The notes under the pieces were generated by a model. The model searched no databases and was not told the origin of the DNA. It worked only from the letters and a program-made list of their open reading frames with translations. DNA of 64,000 bases from an uncultured bacterium (GTDB lineage: Bacteria > Actinomycetota > Coriobacteriia > Coriobacteriales > Eggerthellaceae): positions 92,494 to 156,493 of the forward strand of contig CAJMLT010000001.1 of the NCBI GenBank assembly GCA_905214325.1, read 5' to 3'. The translations under genes were made by a program, and so were the position numbers. This document shows, one piece after another, positions 1 through 8,706 of the stretch. The number at the start of each line of letters is the position of its first letter. Within the stretch, counting starts at the first letter, position 1.

Positions 1-1
1 G

Positions 2-1423
2 AACGAATTGAATTCGCAGACATCGGACATGACGGCCTCGACGACCACTCTTGCGACGGGTGCTCAGAGTGTGGCGGATGGAGTAGCTCAGTTAAGCATC
101 TCGTTAGGTGCGGCCAATACTGCTGCAACAACGATTTCGGGGAGCTTGACAAGCTTGGCGGGTACAACGGGATCGCTCGCGCAGCTTTCGGGTGCCTCCA
201 CTTCTTATATATCTGCTGCTATCACGGCCGTTGAGCCCCTCGCTAGCAGTGCAGATGCCGATACACGTGCCGCTGCGAAAGCGGCCCTTGATAGCCTGAA
301 TAACGCACAAAGCTCCAACACAACCGTTTCTGGCGGATTAGGGAATCTCAAAACAGGGATTTCGAACCTGAACACCCAGGTGGCACTTCCCCTGATTGGA
401 GGCATCCAAGATGCTATCGCCGCTACTGATGCAACCGGAAAACTGGGCGGGGGAGCCAACCAAGTAGCCGCAGGTGCTCAAAAACTCAACGCGAGCACGC
501 CCGCGCTCGTCGGCGGGGTGCAGAAACTCGCCTCCGGTGCGGGTGATCTCGATTCGGGCGTCCGGTCGGCTCGATCCGGCGCGGATCAACTGGCATCTGC
601 CACGCCTGCGCTCACCGATGGTGCAGCGCAACTCGCCTCCGGCAGCCAGACGTTGGGCGAGGGTCTCTCCACCGCTCAGGACGGGAGCAAAACCCTCGCC
701 GACAGCTTGGCGGAAGGGTCGGAGAGCATGGTGATGTCGGCCTCCGAGATCGCTTCCAAATCATCGATGATGAGTCAGCCCGTCGACGTGAACGAGGAGT
801 ATTACACCTCCGTCGCCAATTACGGCACGGGCTTCTCGCCCTTCTTCTTGGGCCTCGGCATCTGGGTCGGCTGCATTTTCGCCGGCTTCCTGTTCAAGCC
901 CATCAACAGTCGTTTGGCGGTTTCCGGTGGAAACCCCATCATGGTCGCCTTTTCCGGCTTCATTCCCTTGGGTCTGTTCGCGGTCTTGCAAGCGGTGATC
1001 GCCCTCGCATTCGTTCAGTTCGCCTTGGGCGTGCAGATCAACAACGTCGCGGCCTACTACGGCATGGGTATCCTGTGCGCTTTGTCCTTCATGGCCATCA
1101 TGCAGTTTCTGGTCGCCGCTTTCGGCTTCCCGGGGCGCTTCATCGCCGTCGTGTTGCTCACCTTGCAGCTTACCAGCGCCGCCGGAACCTTCCCGGTGCA
1201 AACGGCTCCTGAATTCTTCAATATCATCAATCCGTGGATGCCCATGTCCTATGTCGTCGAAGGTCTGCGTCAGATCATGACGGGTACCAGCTTGAGTGTC
1301 GCCGGTTTCGACGCGGCCGTGCTTGCCTCCTTCGGACTGGTTTTCTTCTGTCTCACGGTCATCTATGCTTATCGCAAGCGCACGGTCAATATGGTCGACA
1401 TCCATCCGTTGCTCGATCTGTGA
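2..1423 (+). CDS. YhgE/Pip-type membrane protein, 3' part
   Basis: The reading frame is open from the left edge, so the N-terminus lies outside the window; a TTG at 8 is in frame but there is no reason to take it as the start. The first ~250 visible residues are a low-complexity helical stretch with a heptad-like pattern (LASGA, LASGSQTLGEGL), typical of the extracytoplasmic part of YhgE/Pip proteins. Several hydrophobic segments follow (about residues 280-460), like the C-terminal ABC-2-type membrane domain of the family. The family is linked to phage infection and to export (type VII-like or ABC-2-like), but no firm function is known. The TetR gene starts 25 bases downstream, a common pairing, and probably regulates this gene. 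Confidence 0.8.
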   Translation, partial: NELNSQTSDMTASTTTLATGAQSVADGVAQLSISLGAANTAATTISGSLTSLAGTTGSLAQLSGASTSYISAAITAVEPLASSADADTRAAAKAALDSLNNAQSSNTTVSGGLGNLKTGISNLNTQVALPLIGGIQDAIAATDATGKLGGGANQVAAGAQKLNASTPALVGGVQKLASGAGDLDSGVRSARSGADQLASATPALTDGAAQLASGSQTLGEGLSTAQDGSKTLADSLAEGSESMVMSASEIASKSSMMSQPVDVNEEYYTSVANYGTGFSPFFLGLGIWVGCIFAGFLFKPINSRLAVSGGNPIMVAFSGFIPLGLFAVLQAVIALAFVQFALGVQINNVAAYYGMGILCALSFMAIMQFLVAAFGFPGRFIAVVLLTLQLTSAAGTFPVQTAPEFFNIINPWMPMSYVVEGLRQIMTGTSLSVAGFDAAVLASFGLVFFCLTVIYAYRKRTVNMVDIHPLLDL

Positions 1424-1448
1424 GATCGCCGAAAGGGGAGGGTTTTCC

Positions 1449-2075
1449 ATGGGAAAAGCGGAGACGACGAAAGGCGCATTGCTCGATGCCGCCATGAAGG
1501 TGATCGGTCATCATGGTTATTCGGGGGCAACGGTAGACGACATCGCCCGTGCCGCCGGCGTGTCGAAGGGTAATGTCTATTACCACTTCAAGACGAAGGC
1601 GGATATAGCCACGAGTGTTTTGGTTCAGGGGTGTCAAAACCTCATGGTCATGCTGCGGGATGCGGCGAAGCGGGGTGAGAATACCCCCTCGGCGTTGCTG
1701 ATCATGATCCACAGGTTCGCACATGAGATCTTCGAAAACCGCGAGTTTTCGCGCTTCCTGTTGACGGAGCTATGGCGCGATGACCGTTTGTGGACCGAAG
1801 AGATGCGCAAGCAGGAAGAGGAGCTGCTCCATATCATCGAATTGCAGATCGAGCGCGGTGTCGCAGAGGGGACCATACGCGACTCCATAGATACCCGTTT
1901 CGCAGCGGTTGCCATAACGGGAACCGTGCTCGTCGCCGCGCAATATTACCTTATGAATGACCCCGGAGAAGGCGAACGGGAGTTCATAGCGCATATCGTC
2001 GACTACGCGGGCCATGCCCTGAGCGCCAATGTCATTGTCACGGATAGCATCGATGCGGGGTTTCCGACCGTATAG
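1449..2075 (+). CDS. TetR/AcrR family transcriptional regulator
   Basis: This 208-residue protein has an N-terminal TetR helix-turn-helix at about residues 10-55 (TVDDIARAAGVSKGNVYYHF) and a variable ligand domain behind it. The ATG at 1449 is chosen because AAAGGGGAG lies just upstream; a longer frame runs back into the preceding gene without a good ribosome site. It follows the YhgE/Pip gene closely and is probably co-transcribed with it, so autoregulation of the pair is the simplest inference. The ligand is unknown. Confidence 0.88.
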   Translation: MGKAETTKGALLDAAMKVIGHHGYSGATVDDIARAAGVSKGNVYYHFKTKADIATSVLVQGCQNLMVMLRDAAKRGENTPSALLIMIHRFAHEIFENREFSRFLLTELWRDDRLWTEEMRKQEEELLHIIELQIERGVAEGTIRDSIDTRFAAVAITGTVLVAAQYYLMNDPGEGEREFIAHIVDYAGHALSANVIVTDSIDAGFPTV

Positions 2076-2091
2076 CGGGATAACGGAGGAA

Positions 2092-2694
2092 TCAGGCGTT
2101 TTCCAATATCCGGGTGACGAGGGCGTCATCTACGTTCGGAAAGGGGATGAAATCCGCCGGATCGTCGGGATGCTCGGCGATGATCTTCTGCATCCAGACC
2201 ATGTCGTACCAGCGGTTGAACTTCCGTCCGCATTTATCGAAGTGCGCCACACGGGTGAATCCCATTTTCTCATGGAAGCGACAGCTTGCCTGTGGTACGT
2301 ATTCGTCTTCGGGTTCGATCGAAGCGATGCAGGCATTCATGTTGTAGACGTTTTGCAGCAACAACAGTTCGGTCAAGGCGGTATAGAGGCGCCTACCCAA
2401 GCCATTTCCCTTGTAATCGCGCCGAATATAGATCGATGCCTCAACGGCATGGGCGTAGGCTGCGCGGGGGCGGAAGGGGGATGCGTAGGTGAATCCCAGA
2501 AGATCCGTCCCTTGTTCTGCAACCAGATAGGGGTGGGTGGCCAGTACCGCAGACACTCTTCTCGTAAACGATTCCCTATCGGGAATGGTGGTTTCGAAGG
2601 TGACACCGGTGTCGGTCACATAGGGCGCGTAGATGTCCAGGATAGCGGGAGCATCTTCAACGGTTGCGAGACGTATACGGGGTTCGGCTTTCAT
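2092..2694 (-). CDS. GNAT family N-acetyltransferase (PAT/Bar-like)
   Basis: This 200-residue protein has the GNAT fold: an N-terminal strand (RIRLATVEDAPAILDIYAPY), the substrate stretch TGVTFETTIPD, and the acetyl-CoA motif RRDYKGNGLGRRLY at about residues 87-100. The layout, including NEYVPQASCRFHEKMGFT-like motif B, is that of phosphinothricin/methionine-sulfone acetyltransferases. The real substrate cannot be told; amino-acid analogues are known for relatives. It converges on the TetR gene with 16 bases between stops. The start at 2694 (MKAEP) is preferred over 2754 because homology begins there, though no strong ribosome site is seen for either. Confidence 0.85.
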   Translation of the reverse strand: MKAEPRIRLATVEDAPAILDIYAPYVTDTGVTFETTIPDRESFTRRVSAVLATHPYLVAEQGTDLLGFTYASPFRPRAAYAHAVEASIYIRRDYKGNGLGRRLYTALTELLLLQNVYNMNACIASIEPEDEYVPQASCRFHEKMGFTRVAHFDKCGRKFNRWYDMVWMQKIIAEHPDDPADFIPFPNVDDALVTRILENA

Positions 2695-2790
2695 GCGAGA
2701 TATTGTATAACCCCCATTGTCGTAGGCAAGAGGTATTCGGGGAAAACAACGCAATCCACCGCCGACTTACGACAAGACGGGACTGTCGTC

Positions 2791-2819
2791 TTTGTTTGGG
2801 CGGAGCGGTATGTTAAACT
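2791..2819 (+). promoter_or_regulatory. candidate promoter of the amino-acid ABC transporter
   Basis: An extended -10 (TG at 2811, then TAAACT 2814-2819) lies 68 bases before the SBP start, with a weak T-rich -35 (TTGTTT 2792-2797, spacer 16). The call rests on sequence only; similar TGn-TAnnAT elements precede several other genes here. Confidence 0.45.
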
Positions 2820-2886
2820 TCACCCTGCTTTAGTTAAATAAAGTCAAACGATATACGTTCGACGCATGGGGGCGAAAGAGGTTTTC

Positions 2887-3690
2887 ATGAAAAAGAAATT
2901 GATGTTGATGCTAAGTGTCGTGTGCATGGTCTGTCTTGCGGCGACCTTGATGGTCGGCTGCTCTTCCAGCAAGTCTTCCGACTCGGAGAAATTCGTTCTC
3001 GGTTTCGACGAGAACTTCCCGCCCTTCGGCTATCGTGGTGACGATGGTCAATACACCGGCTTCGATATCGATCTGGCTACCGAAGCCTGTAATCGTCTGG
3101 GCTGGAAACTCGAACTCAACGCCATCGATTGGGACAGCAAGGATGCCCTCATCGATTCGGGTACCATCAACTGCATCTGGAACGGCTTCACCATGGAAGG
3201 TCGTGAAGATCAGTACACCTTCACCGCTCCCTACTATTCGAACAGCCAGGTCGTACTGGTGAAGAATGGTTCGGGTATCAATTCGCTTGCTGATCTTTCG
3301 GGTAAGACCGTACTCACTCAGGTGAATTCGGCCGCCTACAGCCTGCTCGCCGAAGGTGGCGATCAGCAGACGCTCGCCGCCACGTTCAAGAAGCTTGAGA
3401 CGATCGGCGAATACAACACCGCATTCATGCAGCTCGAATCGGGCGCCGTCGATGCCATAGCGCTCGACCTTCCCGTGGCCAATACCCTGATCTCCGGCAA
3501 GGAAGGCTATACGGTTCTCTCCGAGCAGCTTTCCACGGAAAACTATGCGGTCGGTTTCAAGAAGGGCAACACCGAGCAGGCTCAGAAGATCGAAGATACG
3601 TTGCGTGCCATGTATGCCGATGGCACCGTGGCTAAAATCGCCGAAAAATACGGTGACGCCATCAACATGGATCTGTGGGTTTTGAAGTAA
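2887..3690 (+). CDS. Amino-acid ABC transporter substrate-binding lipoprotein
   Basis: This 267-residue protein is an extracytoplasmic solute-binding protein of family 3 (polar amino acids). It starts with a lipoprotein signal: KKK, a hydrophobic core, and a lipobox ending in LMVGC with the acylated Cys at residue 25. The family-3 opening GFDENFPPFGYR...YTGFDIDLA follows, as in cystine, glutamine and arginine binders. ATG 2887 is chosen over an in-frame ATG at 2866 because it begins the signal peptide and follows GAAAGAGG. It is the first gene of a complete transporter. Two strong hairpins separate it from the permease, which usually lets the binding protein be made in excess. The exact amino acid is not predictable. 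Confidence 0.93.
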   Translation: MKKKLMLMLSVVCMVCLAATLMVGCSSSKSSDSEKFVLGFDENFPPFGYRGDDGQYTGFDIDLATEACNRLGWKLELNAIDWDSKDALIDSGTINCIWNGFTMEGREDQYTFTAPYYSNSQVVLVKNGSGINSLADLSGKTVLTQVNSAAYSLLAEGGDQQTLAATFKKLETIGEYNTAFMQLESGAVDAIALDLPVANTLISGKEGYTVLSEQLSTENYAVGFKKGNTEQAQKIEDTLRAMYADGTVAKIAEKYGDAINMDLWVLK

Positions 3691-3693
3691 GCG

Positions 3694-3752
3694 GATCTGT
3701 CTTTCGGGACGGATCATTCACGATGCGGATGAGGGATTCCTCGTCCGCATCG
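3694..3752 (+). other. Two tandem RNA hairpins between SBP and permease
   Basis: The first stem pairs 3694-3701 with 3708-3715 (loop TTTCGG). The second pairs 3721-3734 with 3739-3752: 14 base pairs with one G-T pair and a GATT loop. The bases after it (CATTTT) are only weakly U-rich, so this may be a leaky terminator or a 3'-end stabiliser that raises SBP mRNA over the membrane genes. The structure is directly visible; its role is inferred. Confidence 0.7.
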
Positions 3753-3782
3753 ATTCATTTTGGGCAACGAGAAGGGTCGTAG

Positions 3783-4436
3783 ATGGATTTCAGTACCATG
3801 CTTATCCAACTGAGTGAGGGCTTTTTAGTCACGCTGCAGATTTTCGCCTGCACCCTTGTGGGTGCGTTGCCTTTCGGCATCGTGGTGGCACTGTGCCGCA
3901 TGAGCAAGGTGAGCGTGATCTCCTTTATCGCGCGTATCTACATATCCATCATGCGCGGCACCCCTTTGATGCTCCAGCTGATGTTCATCTATTTCGCGCC
4001 CTTCTACGTGTTCGGCCTCCAACTTTCCACGGAATGGAAATTCGGCGCCTGCGTCACGGCGTTCGTGTTGAACTATTCGGCCTATTTCGCCGAAATCTAC
4101 CGCAGCGGCATTCAGTCCATTCCCGTCGGGCAGTACGAGGCGGCCTCGGTATTGGGCTATTCCCGTGCACAGACGTTTCTGAAAATCGTGTTACCGCAGG
4201 TGATAAAGCGCATCATCCCCGCTATGGGTAACGAGATAATCGTATTGGTGAAGGACACCTCGCTTGCGTTCACCATCGGTGTCGCTGAGATATTCACGAC
4301 GGCGAAAGCCATCGTGTCGTCCCAGGGTGTGTTGACCGCATTCATCGTGGCGGCGGTGTTCTATTGGGTGTTCACGTTCGTCGTCGAGGCGCTTATCGCC
4401 CGTATCGAACGTCGACTCAGCTACTACCACGACTAG
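3783..4436 (+). CDS. Amino-acid ABC transporter permease
   Basis: This 217-residue membrane protein has about five transmembrane helices and belongs to the His/Glu/Gln/Arg permease family (HisM/GlnP type). The family signature [20 protein letters not shown] is the cytoplasmic EAA loop that contacts the ATPase, and the segment [20 protein letters not shown] is typical of the N-terminal half. It probably works as a homodimer with the next gene's ATPase, fed by the lipoprotein encoded upstream. Confidence 0.93.
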   Translation: MDFSTMLIQLSEGFLVTLQIFACTLVGALPFGIVVALCRMSKVSVISFIARIYISIMRGTPLMLQLMFIYFAPFYVFGLQLSTEWKFGACVTAFVLNYSAYFAEIYRSGIQSIPVGQYEAASVLGYSRAQTFLKIVLPQVIKRIIPAMGNEIIVLVKDTSLAFTIGVAEIFTTAKAIVSSQGVLTAFIVAAVFYWVFTFVVEALIARIERRLSYYHD

Positions 4437-4446
4437 GGGGATCATC

Positions 4447-5235
4447 ATGGGCGAACCGTCTTCAGAGCTTATCAGCTTGGAACATATAGAGAAAAGCTTC
4501 AAGGGCACGATGGTGCTCAAGGATATATCCCTTTCGGTGCATAACGGGGAAGTCGTGTCGATCATCGGGCCGTCCGGCTCGGGGAAGTCGACGCTGCTGC
4601 GCTGTGCGACGCTTTTGGAGACCTTCGAATCGGGCACGCTGCGTTATGGGGATCTGGTTATCGCCGAAAACAATGCGGCGGGCAAGGCGGTATATGCCGG
4701 GAAGGACGCCGAGAAGCAGGCTCGGCAGCGTTTCGGTTTGGTGTTTCAGAACTTCAACCTCTTCCCCCATTATTCGGTGCTGCGCAACGTCATGGACGCG
4801 CCCCTCTCGGTGCAAAAGCGCCCGAAACACGAAGTGGAGCAGCACGCTCGTGAACTGCTCGATCAGATGGGCCTCGCCGGCAAAGAGGAGAGCTATCCGT
4901 GTGAGCTGTCCGGAGGACAGCAGCAGCGTGTTGCGATCGCCCGTGCGCTTTGTCTCGACCCCGACATCCTCTTCTTCGACGAACCCACCAGCGCCCTCGA
5001 CCCCGAACTGACCCAAGAGGTTCTGCGGGTTATCAGGTCGCTTGCCGATCAGCATATGACCATGGTCATCGTCACCCATGAAATGGCATTCGCCCGCGAT
5101 GTGTCCGATCGTATCGTGTTCATGGCCGATGGCGTTATCGTCGAAGAAGGTTCGGCCCAGGATGTCATCAACGATCCTCGCCACGAACGCACTAAGGCAT
5201 TTCTGTCCCGTTATCAGGAAGGGCGTGAGGACTGA
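4447..5235 (+). CDS. Amino-acid ABC transporter ATP-binding protein
   Basis: This 262-residue ABC ATPase has Walker A GPSGSGKS (about residues 42-49), a Q-loop at [13 protein letters not shown], signature [15 protein letters not shown] and Walker [13 protein letters not shown], followed by the H-loop in [10 protein letters not shown]. The LFPH motif and size place it with the GlnQ/HisP group of polar amino-acid importers. It lies 10 bases after the permease and completes the transporter. A short insert after [13 protein letters not shown] differs from the shortest GlnQ forms but is common in this group. Confidence 0.95.
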   Translation: MGEPSSELISLEHIEKSFKGTMVLKDISLSVHNGEVVSIIGPSGSGKSTLLRCATLLETFESGTLRYGDLVIAENNAAGKAVYAGKDAEKQARQRFGLVFQNFNLFPHYSVLRNVMDAPLSVQKRPKHEVEQHARELLDQMGLAGKEESYPCELSGGQQQRVAIARALCLDPDILFFDEPTSALDPELTQEVLRVIRSLADQHMTMVIVTHEMAFARDVSDRIVFMADGVIVEEGSAQDVINDPRHERTKAFLSRYQEGRED

Positions 5236-5275
5236 GGGGGCTTTTCCCATGGTCCCCCTCAAGAGGAAAGAGGAT

Positions 5276-5306
5276 CCGGACCCGATGGGTAATCGGTGTG
5301 GTCCGG
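5276..5306 (+). other. Hairpin before the flavodoxin-fold gene
   Basis: CCGGACC (5276-5282) pairs with GGTCCGG (5300-5306), and inside it CGAT pairs with ATCG. A second inverted repeat, GAGGGGG/CCCCCTC (5234-5240/5254-5260), overlaps the stop of the ATPase gene. Neither is followed by a clear U-run. They may separate the transporter transcript from the next gene. Confidence 0.4.
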
Positions 5307-5323
5307 AGAAAAGGAGGTAGATC

Positions 5324-5881
5324 ATGTCGGTTTTATTCGTTAATGCGTGTTTGCGCGGTGACGCATCGCGCACGTTGGCTTTGTGCCGGGACTATCTGGC
5401 GGACATCGACGACGTGGCCGAAGTGGATTTGGCGCAACTCGAACTCAAGCCTTTCACGGCGGAATTGGTGGAGAAGCGCGTGAGACTACAGGAAGAGGGC
5501 CGCTGGGACGATCCTCTTTTCGACCTATCCCATCAATTCGCCGATGCCGATGACATCATCATCGGTGCTCCCTATTGGGATCAATCGTTTCCCGCTGCCC
5601 TGAAGGTATACATAGAGCATGTTTGTGTATGCGGAATTCCCTTCGAGTATACCGACAAGGGCGAATGTTTCGGACGATGCAAGGCTCGACGTCTGACCTA
5701 CATCACGTCCTGCGGAGGCTTCATCGGAGAGGCGAATTACGGGTATGACTATCTTTGTGGCATCGCCCGCATGTTCGGTATTCCCGAAACGCGGTTCGTA
5801 GCAGCCGAAGGATTGGATATAGTAGGCATGGATGTTGAAGCCAGAATGGATGAGGCGCGAAAGCAACTGGCGGCGCTGTGA
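5324..5881 (+). CDS. Flavodoxin-fold NAD(P)H oxidoreductase (AzoR/MdaB-like)
   Basis: This 185-residue protein looks like an FMN-dependent NAD(P)H:quinone or azo reductase. It has an N-terminal strand (VLFVNACLRGDASRTLAL) that binds the FMN phosphate, the conserved APYWDQSFPAALKVYIEHV stretch that in AzoR reads AP.NF..P..LK.YID, and SCGGFIG near the flavin ring. An excellent AAGGAGG ribosome site precedes the ATG at 5324. The substrate is unknown. A bidirectional terminator lies between it and hpf. Confidence 0.83.
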   Translation: MSVLFVNACLRGDASRTLALCRDYLADIDDVAEVDLAQLELKPFTAELVEKRVRLQEEGRWDDPLFDLSHQFADADDIIIGAPYWDQSFPAALKVYIEHVCVCGIPFEYTDKGECFGRCKARRLTYITSCGGFIGEANYGYDYLCGIARMFGIPETRFVAAEGLDIVGMDVEARMDEARKQLAAL

Positions 5882-5924
5882 TGCGCGGCGGTTCGAAAAA
5901 CCATTATCCTACGATGCTGTGAAA

Positions 5925-5950
5925 AAAGGAGCCCGTGATCGGGCTCCTTT
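5925..5950. terminator. Bidirectional intrinsic terminator
   Basis: An 11-bp perfect stem (5925-5935 with 5940-5950), loop TGAT, has A-tract and T-tract flanks on its two sides, so it can end transcripts of both the oxidoreductase (plus) and hpf (minus). The greA terminator reuses the same CCCG-TGAT-CGGG top. Confidence 0.85.
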
Positions 5951-5998
5951 CGTATCTCGGCCGAAGGTCGAGACGGTATCCGTGTGGTCGCACGGGCT

Positions 5999-6562
5999 TT
6001 ACTTCTGCTTGAGCAGTCCGTATCCACCGTTGCCGCGACGATACAGCACGTGTACCGTATCGGTGTCGCGATCGGTGTAGGCGAAGAAATCGTGACCCAA
6101 AAGATCGATCTGGATCAATGCCTCTTCCTGGGTCAGAGGTGCGAACTCGATTTCCTTGATACGCAGGATTTCGTCATCGCCGTTGAGTTCGTTCATGAGC
6201 GCATCGACATCGAGCTCGGTGCCTGCCGTGCTTTTGTCGACGGGTGCGTTCTGGATCTTCTTGTCGATGACGCGGGTCTTGTATTTGCGCAACTGGCGGA
6301 GAACCTTTGCCGCCGCGACGTCGATGGCGGCGTACATGCTTTCCTCGTGCTCTTCGACGCGGATGATGTGACCGCGGGCACGCATGGTGACTTCGCAGCA
6401 GGCGGGCGTGGGATTGGCGGGATTCTTTTCCACTTGAAGTACGACTTCGGCGGTAAGGGGATTGATATCCATGACCTTCATGGAATTACCGATTTTCTCC
6501 TCTGCGTAATCGCGGAGTGCATCGGTGATAGGCATCTTTCGGCCAGTGATAGTGATGTCCAT
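5999..6562 (-). CDS. hpf: Ribosome hibernation promoting factor, long form
   Basis: This 187-residue protein has an N-terminal S30AE domain (about residues 1-100; MDITITGRKMPITDALRDYAEEK), a linker, and the C-terminal dimerisation domain (about 130-187; IKEIEFAPLTQEEALIQIDL and HVLYRRGNGGYGLL). Long HPF pairs 70S ribosomes into inactive 100S dimers in stationary phase. The start follows AGAGGTGA. The gene stands alone and is divergent from nhaA across 292 bases. Confidence 0.95.
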   Translation of the reverse strand: MDITITGRKMPITDALRDYAEEKIGNSMKVMDINPLTAEVVLQVEKNPANPTPACCEVTMRARGHIIRVEEHEESMYAAIDVAAAKVLRQLRKYKTRVIDKKIQNAPVDKSTAGTELDVDALMNELNGDDEILRIKEIEFAPLTQEEALIQIDLLGHDFFAYTDRDTDTVHVLYRRGNGGYGLLKQK

Positions 6563-6854
6563 GACTTCACCTCTTCGGGATCGGGAATACGTACAAGGGT
6601 ATGACGAGGTGAACGGTGGATGCGTCGTGCGTCGATGACGGTTGTCTCATCCCCTCGTCAACCGCTTACCGTTAGTCTATCGCACTTTGGGGGAAAGTGA
6701 GATTTCTTTTCTCGATACCATCCTTTCGAAAACATGCCGTCATCTTGGTTTTCGACGGTTCTCCCATGTATTTCATAGCGTTTTCCACCCGTGGTGCGTC
6801 TACGCCGCGCAGAAGTGCCTTAGAATGAGAGGCGCTAGATCTGTAAGGAGCCTG
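6563..6854. promoter_or_regulatory. Divergent hpf/nhaA intergenic region
   Basis: This region should hold the promoters of hpf (minus) and nhaA (plus). A possible -10 for nhaA is TAGAAT at 6821-6826, 28 bases before its start, with no good -35. No clear RNA element was recognised. Confidence 0.4.
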
Positions 6855-8465
6855 ATGAACGTCAAGAATCCCAAAGACTCGATTTTCATTCAGGAGGTCG
6901 CAGGACAGCGCAAACGCTATCTGAAGATCTTCGAATTCACCCACTCCACGACCAAGGCGGCGGCGGTCATGTTGCTTGCCGCCATCATCGCCTTAGTCGT
7001 TGCGAATTCCGCCGCCTATGCCGGCTTCAAGGGGTTTTGGTCCGAGGAGATAATCATCGGGTTCGGAGATGATGTCACCTCGATGTCGCTCGCCCATATC
7101 ATCAACGACATCTTCATGGCCGTGTTCTTTCTGCTGGTGGGACTCGAAATAAAATACGAGATGACCGTCGGAGAGCTGACCAACATCCGTCAGGCCATTC
7201 TTCCCGTCGGCGCCGCCGTCGGCGGCGTTCTCGTTCCGGTTATCATCTATCTCGTCTTCAACGCCGGCAGCCCCGACACCATTCACGGCTGGGGAGTCCC
7301 CACCGCTACCGACATCGCCTTCGCTCTGGGTATTCTCGCCCTGCTCGGTTCGCGCGTCCCCAGCGGTGTCCGCGTTTTCCTGAGCACGCTCGCCGTGGCC
7401 GACGACATCATCGCCATCCTGGTCATCGCCGTCTTCTACGGACACAGCCCTTCCGTCGCCTGGCTTGCCGCGGCTGCCGTGGTGTTCGTCATCCTGTTAT
7501 GGATGAATCATTCCCATGTCTATTCGCTCATACCCTACATTCTGGTAGGAGCGGTGTTGTGGTACTGCATATTCATGTCAGGAGTCCACTCCACCATCGC
7601 CGGTGTCCTGCTGGCTTTCGCCATTCCCTCGGGTTCGCAGGTCAAGCTGAAGAAATTTATCGACTGGTCGGGGGATCGCGTGAAGGAGGCGAAGCAATCC
7701 TTCGTTCCCGACACCCCCGTCATCGGTCAGGCGGACTACCTGGACAGCATCACGCGTCTCGCCCGTGTGTCGCGTCAGGTGGTACCTCCTGCAACGCGTT
7801 TGGAGCGTATGCTCTATCCGTGGGTCTATTTCGCCATTCTGCCTCTGTTCGCCCTCACGAATGCGGACGTGAACTTCGTGAACGGCGGAGTGGGCGATAT
7901 GTTCGCCGACCCCGTTTTTCTGGGCGTGTTCTTCGGTCTGGTACTGGGTAAGCCCATCGGTATCATGCTCTTCAGTCTCATCATCGTGAAAAGCAAGGTG
8001 TCGGCGCTTCCCGAAAACGTCAACTGGCTCCATCTTCTGGGCGCGGCTCTGCTCGGTGGTGTCGGTTTCACCATGGCCATCTTCGTCGCCAATTTGGCGT
8101 TCGTCGATTCCACGGAAATCATCGTGGCGAAAGTCGCCGTACTTTCCGCCTCTCTGGTGGCCGGCGTGGTGGGCTTCAGCTTCCTGTTCGTTCAGGCCAA
8201 GGCCGCCGCACGTCGCGACATACTGTTCGAGCCGTCCGTCCCCGAAGGTGCCAATCTGCAGACTCACAGCGCGCATGTCGCCGCCCGCAAGGAACGTCGC
8301 CGTCGTCGTAGCGATCGGGAGTGGCAGAAGGACCACGACGTCTTGACGGAGAACATGGATAAGCAGCAGAGCATGTATGGGCCGCAGTCGGGTTTCGGTA
8401 GGGATTCCTATGCGCAAAACGACGTATTCGAAACCGAATCGGACAAAGACGCCGAAGAGGGTTGA
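6855..8465 (+). CDS. nhaA: Na+/H+ antiporter NhaA
   Basis: This 536-residue protein exchanges protons for sodium across the cytoplasmic membrane. The core (about residues 25-430) carries the NhaA hallmarks: GLEIKYEMTVGEL, PTATDIAFALG (the Asp-containing unwound-helix motif) and LAVADDIIAIL with the paired ion-binding Asp residues. ATG 6855 is chosen for its TAAGGAG site; frames reaching back to 6642 have none. The C-terminal ~95 residues are hydrophilic and charged (RRRRSDREWQKDHD), longer than in E. coli NhaA (388 residues), and have no recognised fold. The gene is monocistronic. Confidence 0.94.
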   Translation: MNVKNPKDSIFIQEVAGQRKRYLKIFEFTHSTTKAAAVMLLAAIIALVVANSAAYAGFKGFWSEEIIIGFGDDVTSMSLAHIINDIFMAVFFLLVGLEIKYEMTVGELTNIRQAILPVGAAVGGVLVPVIIYLVFNAGSPDTIHGWGVPTATDIAFALGILALLGSRVPSGVRVFLSTLAVADDIIAILVIAVFYGHSPSVAWLAAAAVVFVILLWMNHSHVYSLIPYILVGAVLWYCIFMSGVHSTIAGVLLAFAIPSGSQVKLKKFIDWSGDRVKEAKQSFVPDTPVIGQADYLDSITRLARVSRQVVPPATRLERMLYPWVYFAILPLFALTNADVNFVNGGVGDMFADPVFLGVFFGLVLGKPIGIMLFSLIIVKSKVSALPENVNWLHLLGAALLGGVGFTMAIFVANLAFVDSTEIIVAKVAVLSASLVAGVVGFSFLFVQAKAAARRDILFEPSVPEGANLQTHSAHVAARKERRRRRSDREWQKDHDVLTENMDKQQSMYGPQSGFGRDSYAQNDVFETESDKDAEEG

Positions 8466-8617
8466 TGCTGATCTTTGCGCGCGACCCTTGTCCGATTCGG
8501 GCGTTCGGTTCACGTGATGCGCACGGAGAAGCGTTGCGTATCGCGGGCGACCTCGATTCATCGCGATTCGCCGCTCGTCGCTCTCACGTCGCATTATGAA
8601 GCACCCTTCACACTTGA

Positions 8618-8668
8618 TTGCATTTTCGGTGCCCGTTCTGTTAGAGTGAGCACCAGCTTACGCTCTAA
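8618..8668 (+). promoter_or_regulatory. Promoter and leader hairpin of the first NlpC/P60 gene
   Basis: TTGCAT (8618-8623) and an extended -10 (TG 8639-8640, TAGAGT 8642-8647) are separated by 18 bases. A hairpin overlaps the -10 and leader (TTAGAG 8641-8646 with CTCTAA 8663-8668, plus an inner TGAGC/GCTTA stem). The 12-mer TGTTAGAGTGAG recurs before tatA. Confidence 0.45.
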
Positions 8669-8706
8669 AACGAACGTTATGCTCAATCGCAAGGAGGTCC
8701 TCAACG

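Noticed and set aside
2029..2841. 270-codon plus-strand frame over the GNAT gene
   Set aside because: The minus-strand frame has clear GNAT motifs; the plus frame has no recognisable domain and overlaps the TetR gene end.
4462..5373. 303-codon minus-strand frame
   Set aside because: It is antisense to the ABC ATPase, whose motifs are complete; no ribosome site or domain supports it.
8466..8706. Possible c-di-AMP (ydaO) riboswitch before the NlpC/P60 genes
   Set aside because: Such riboswitches precede wall hydrolases in actinobacteria, but I could not find the conserved core; only a simple hairpin is present.
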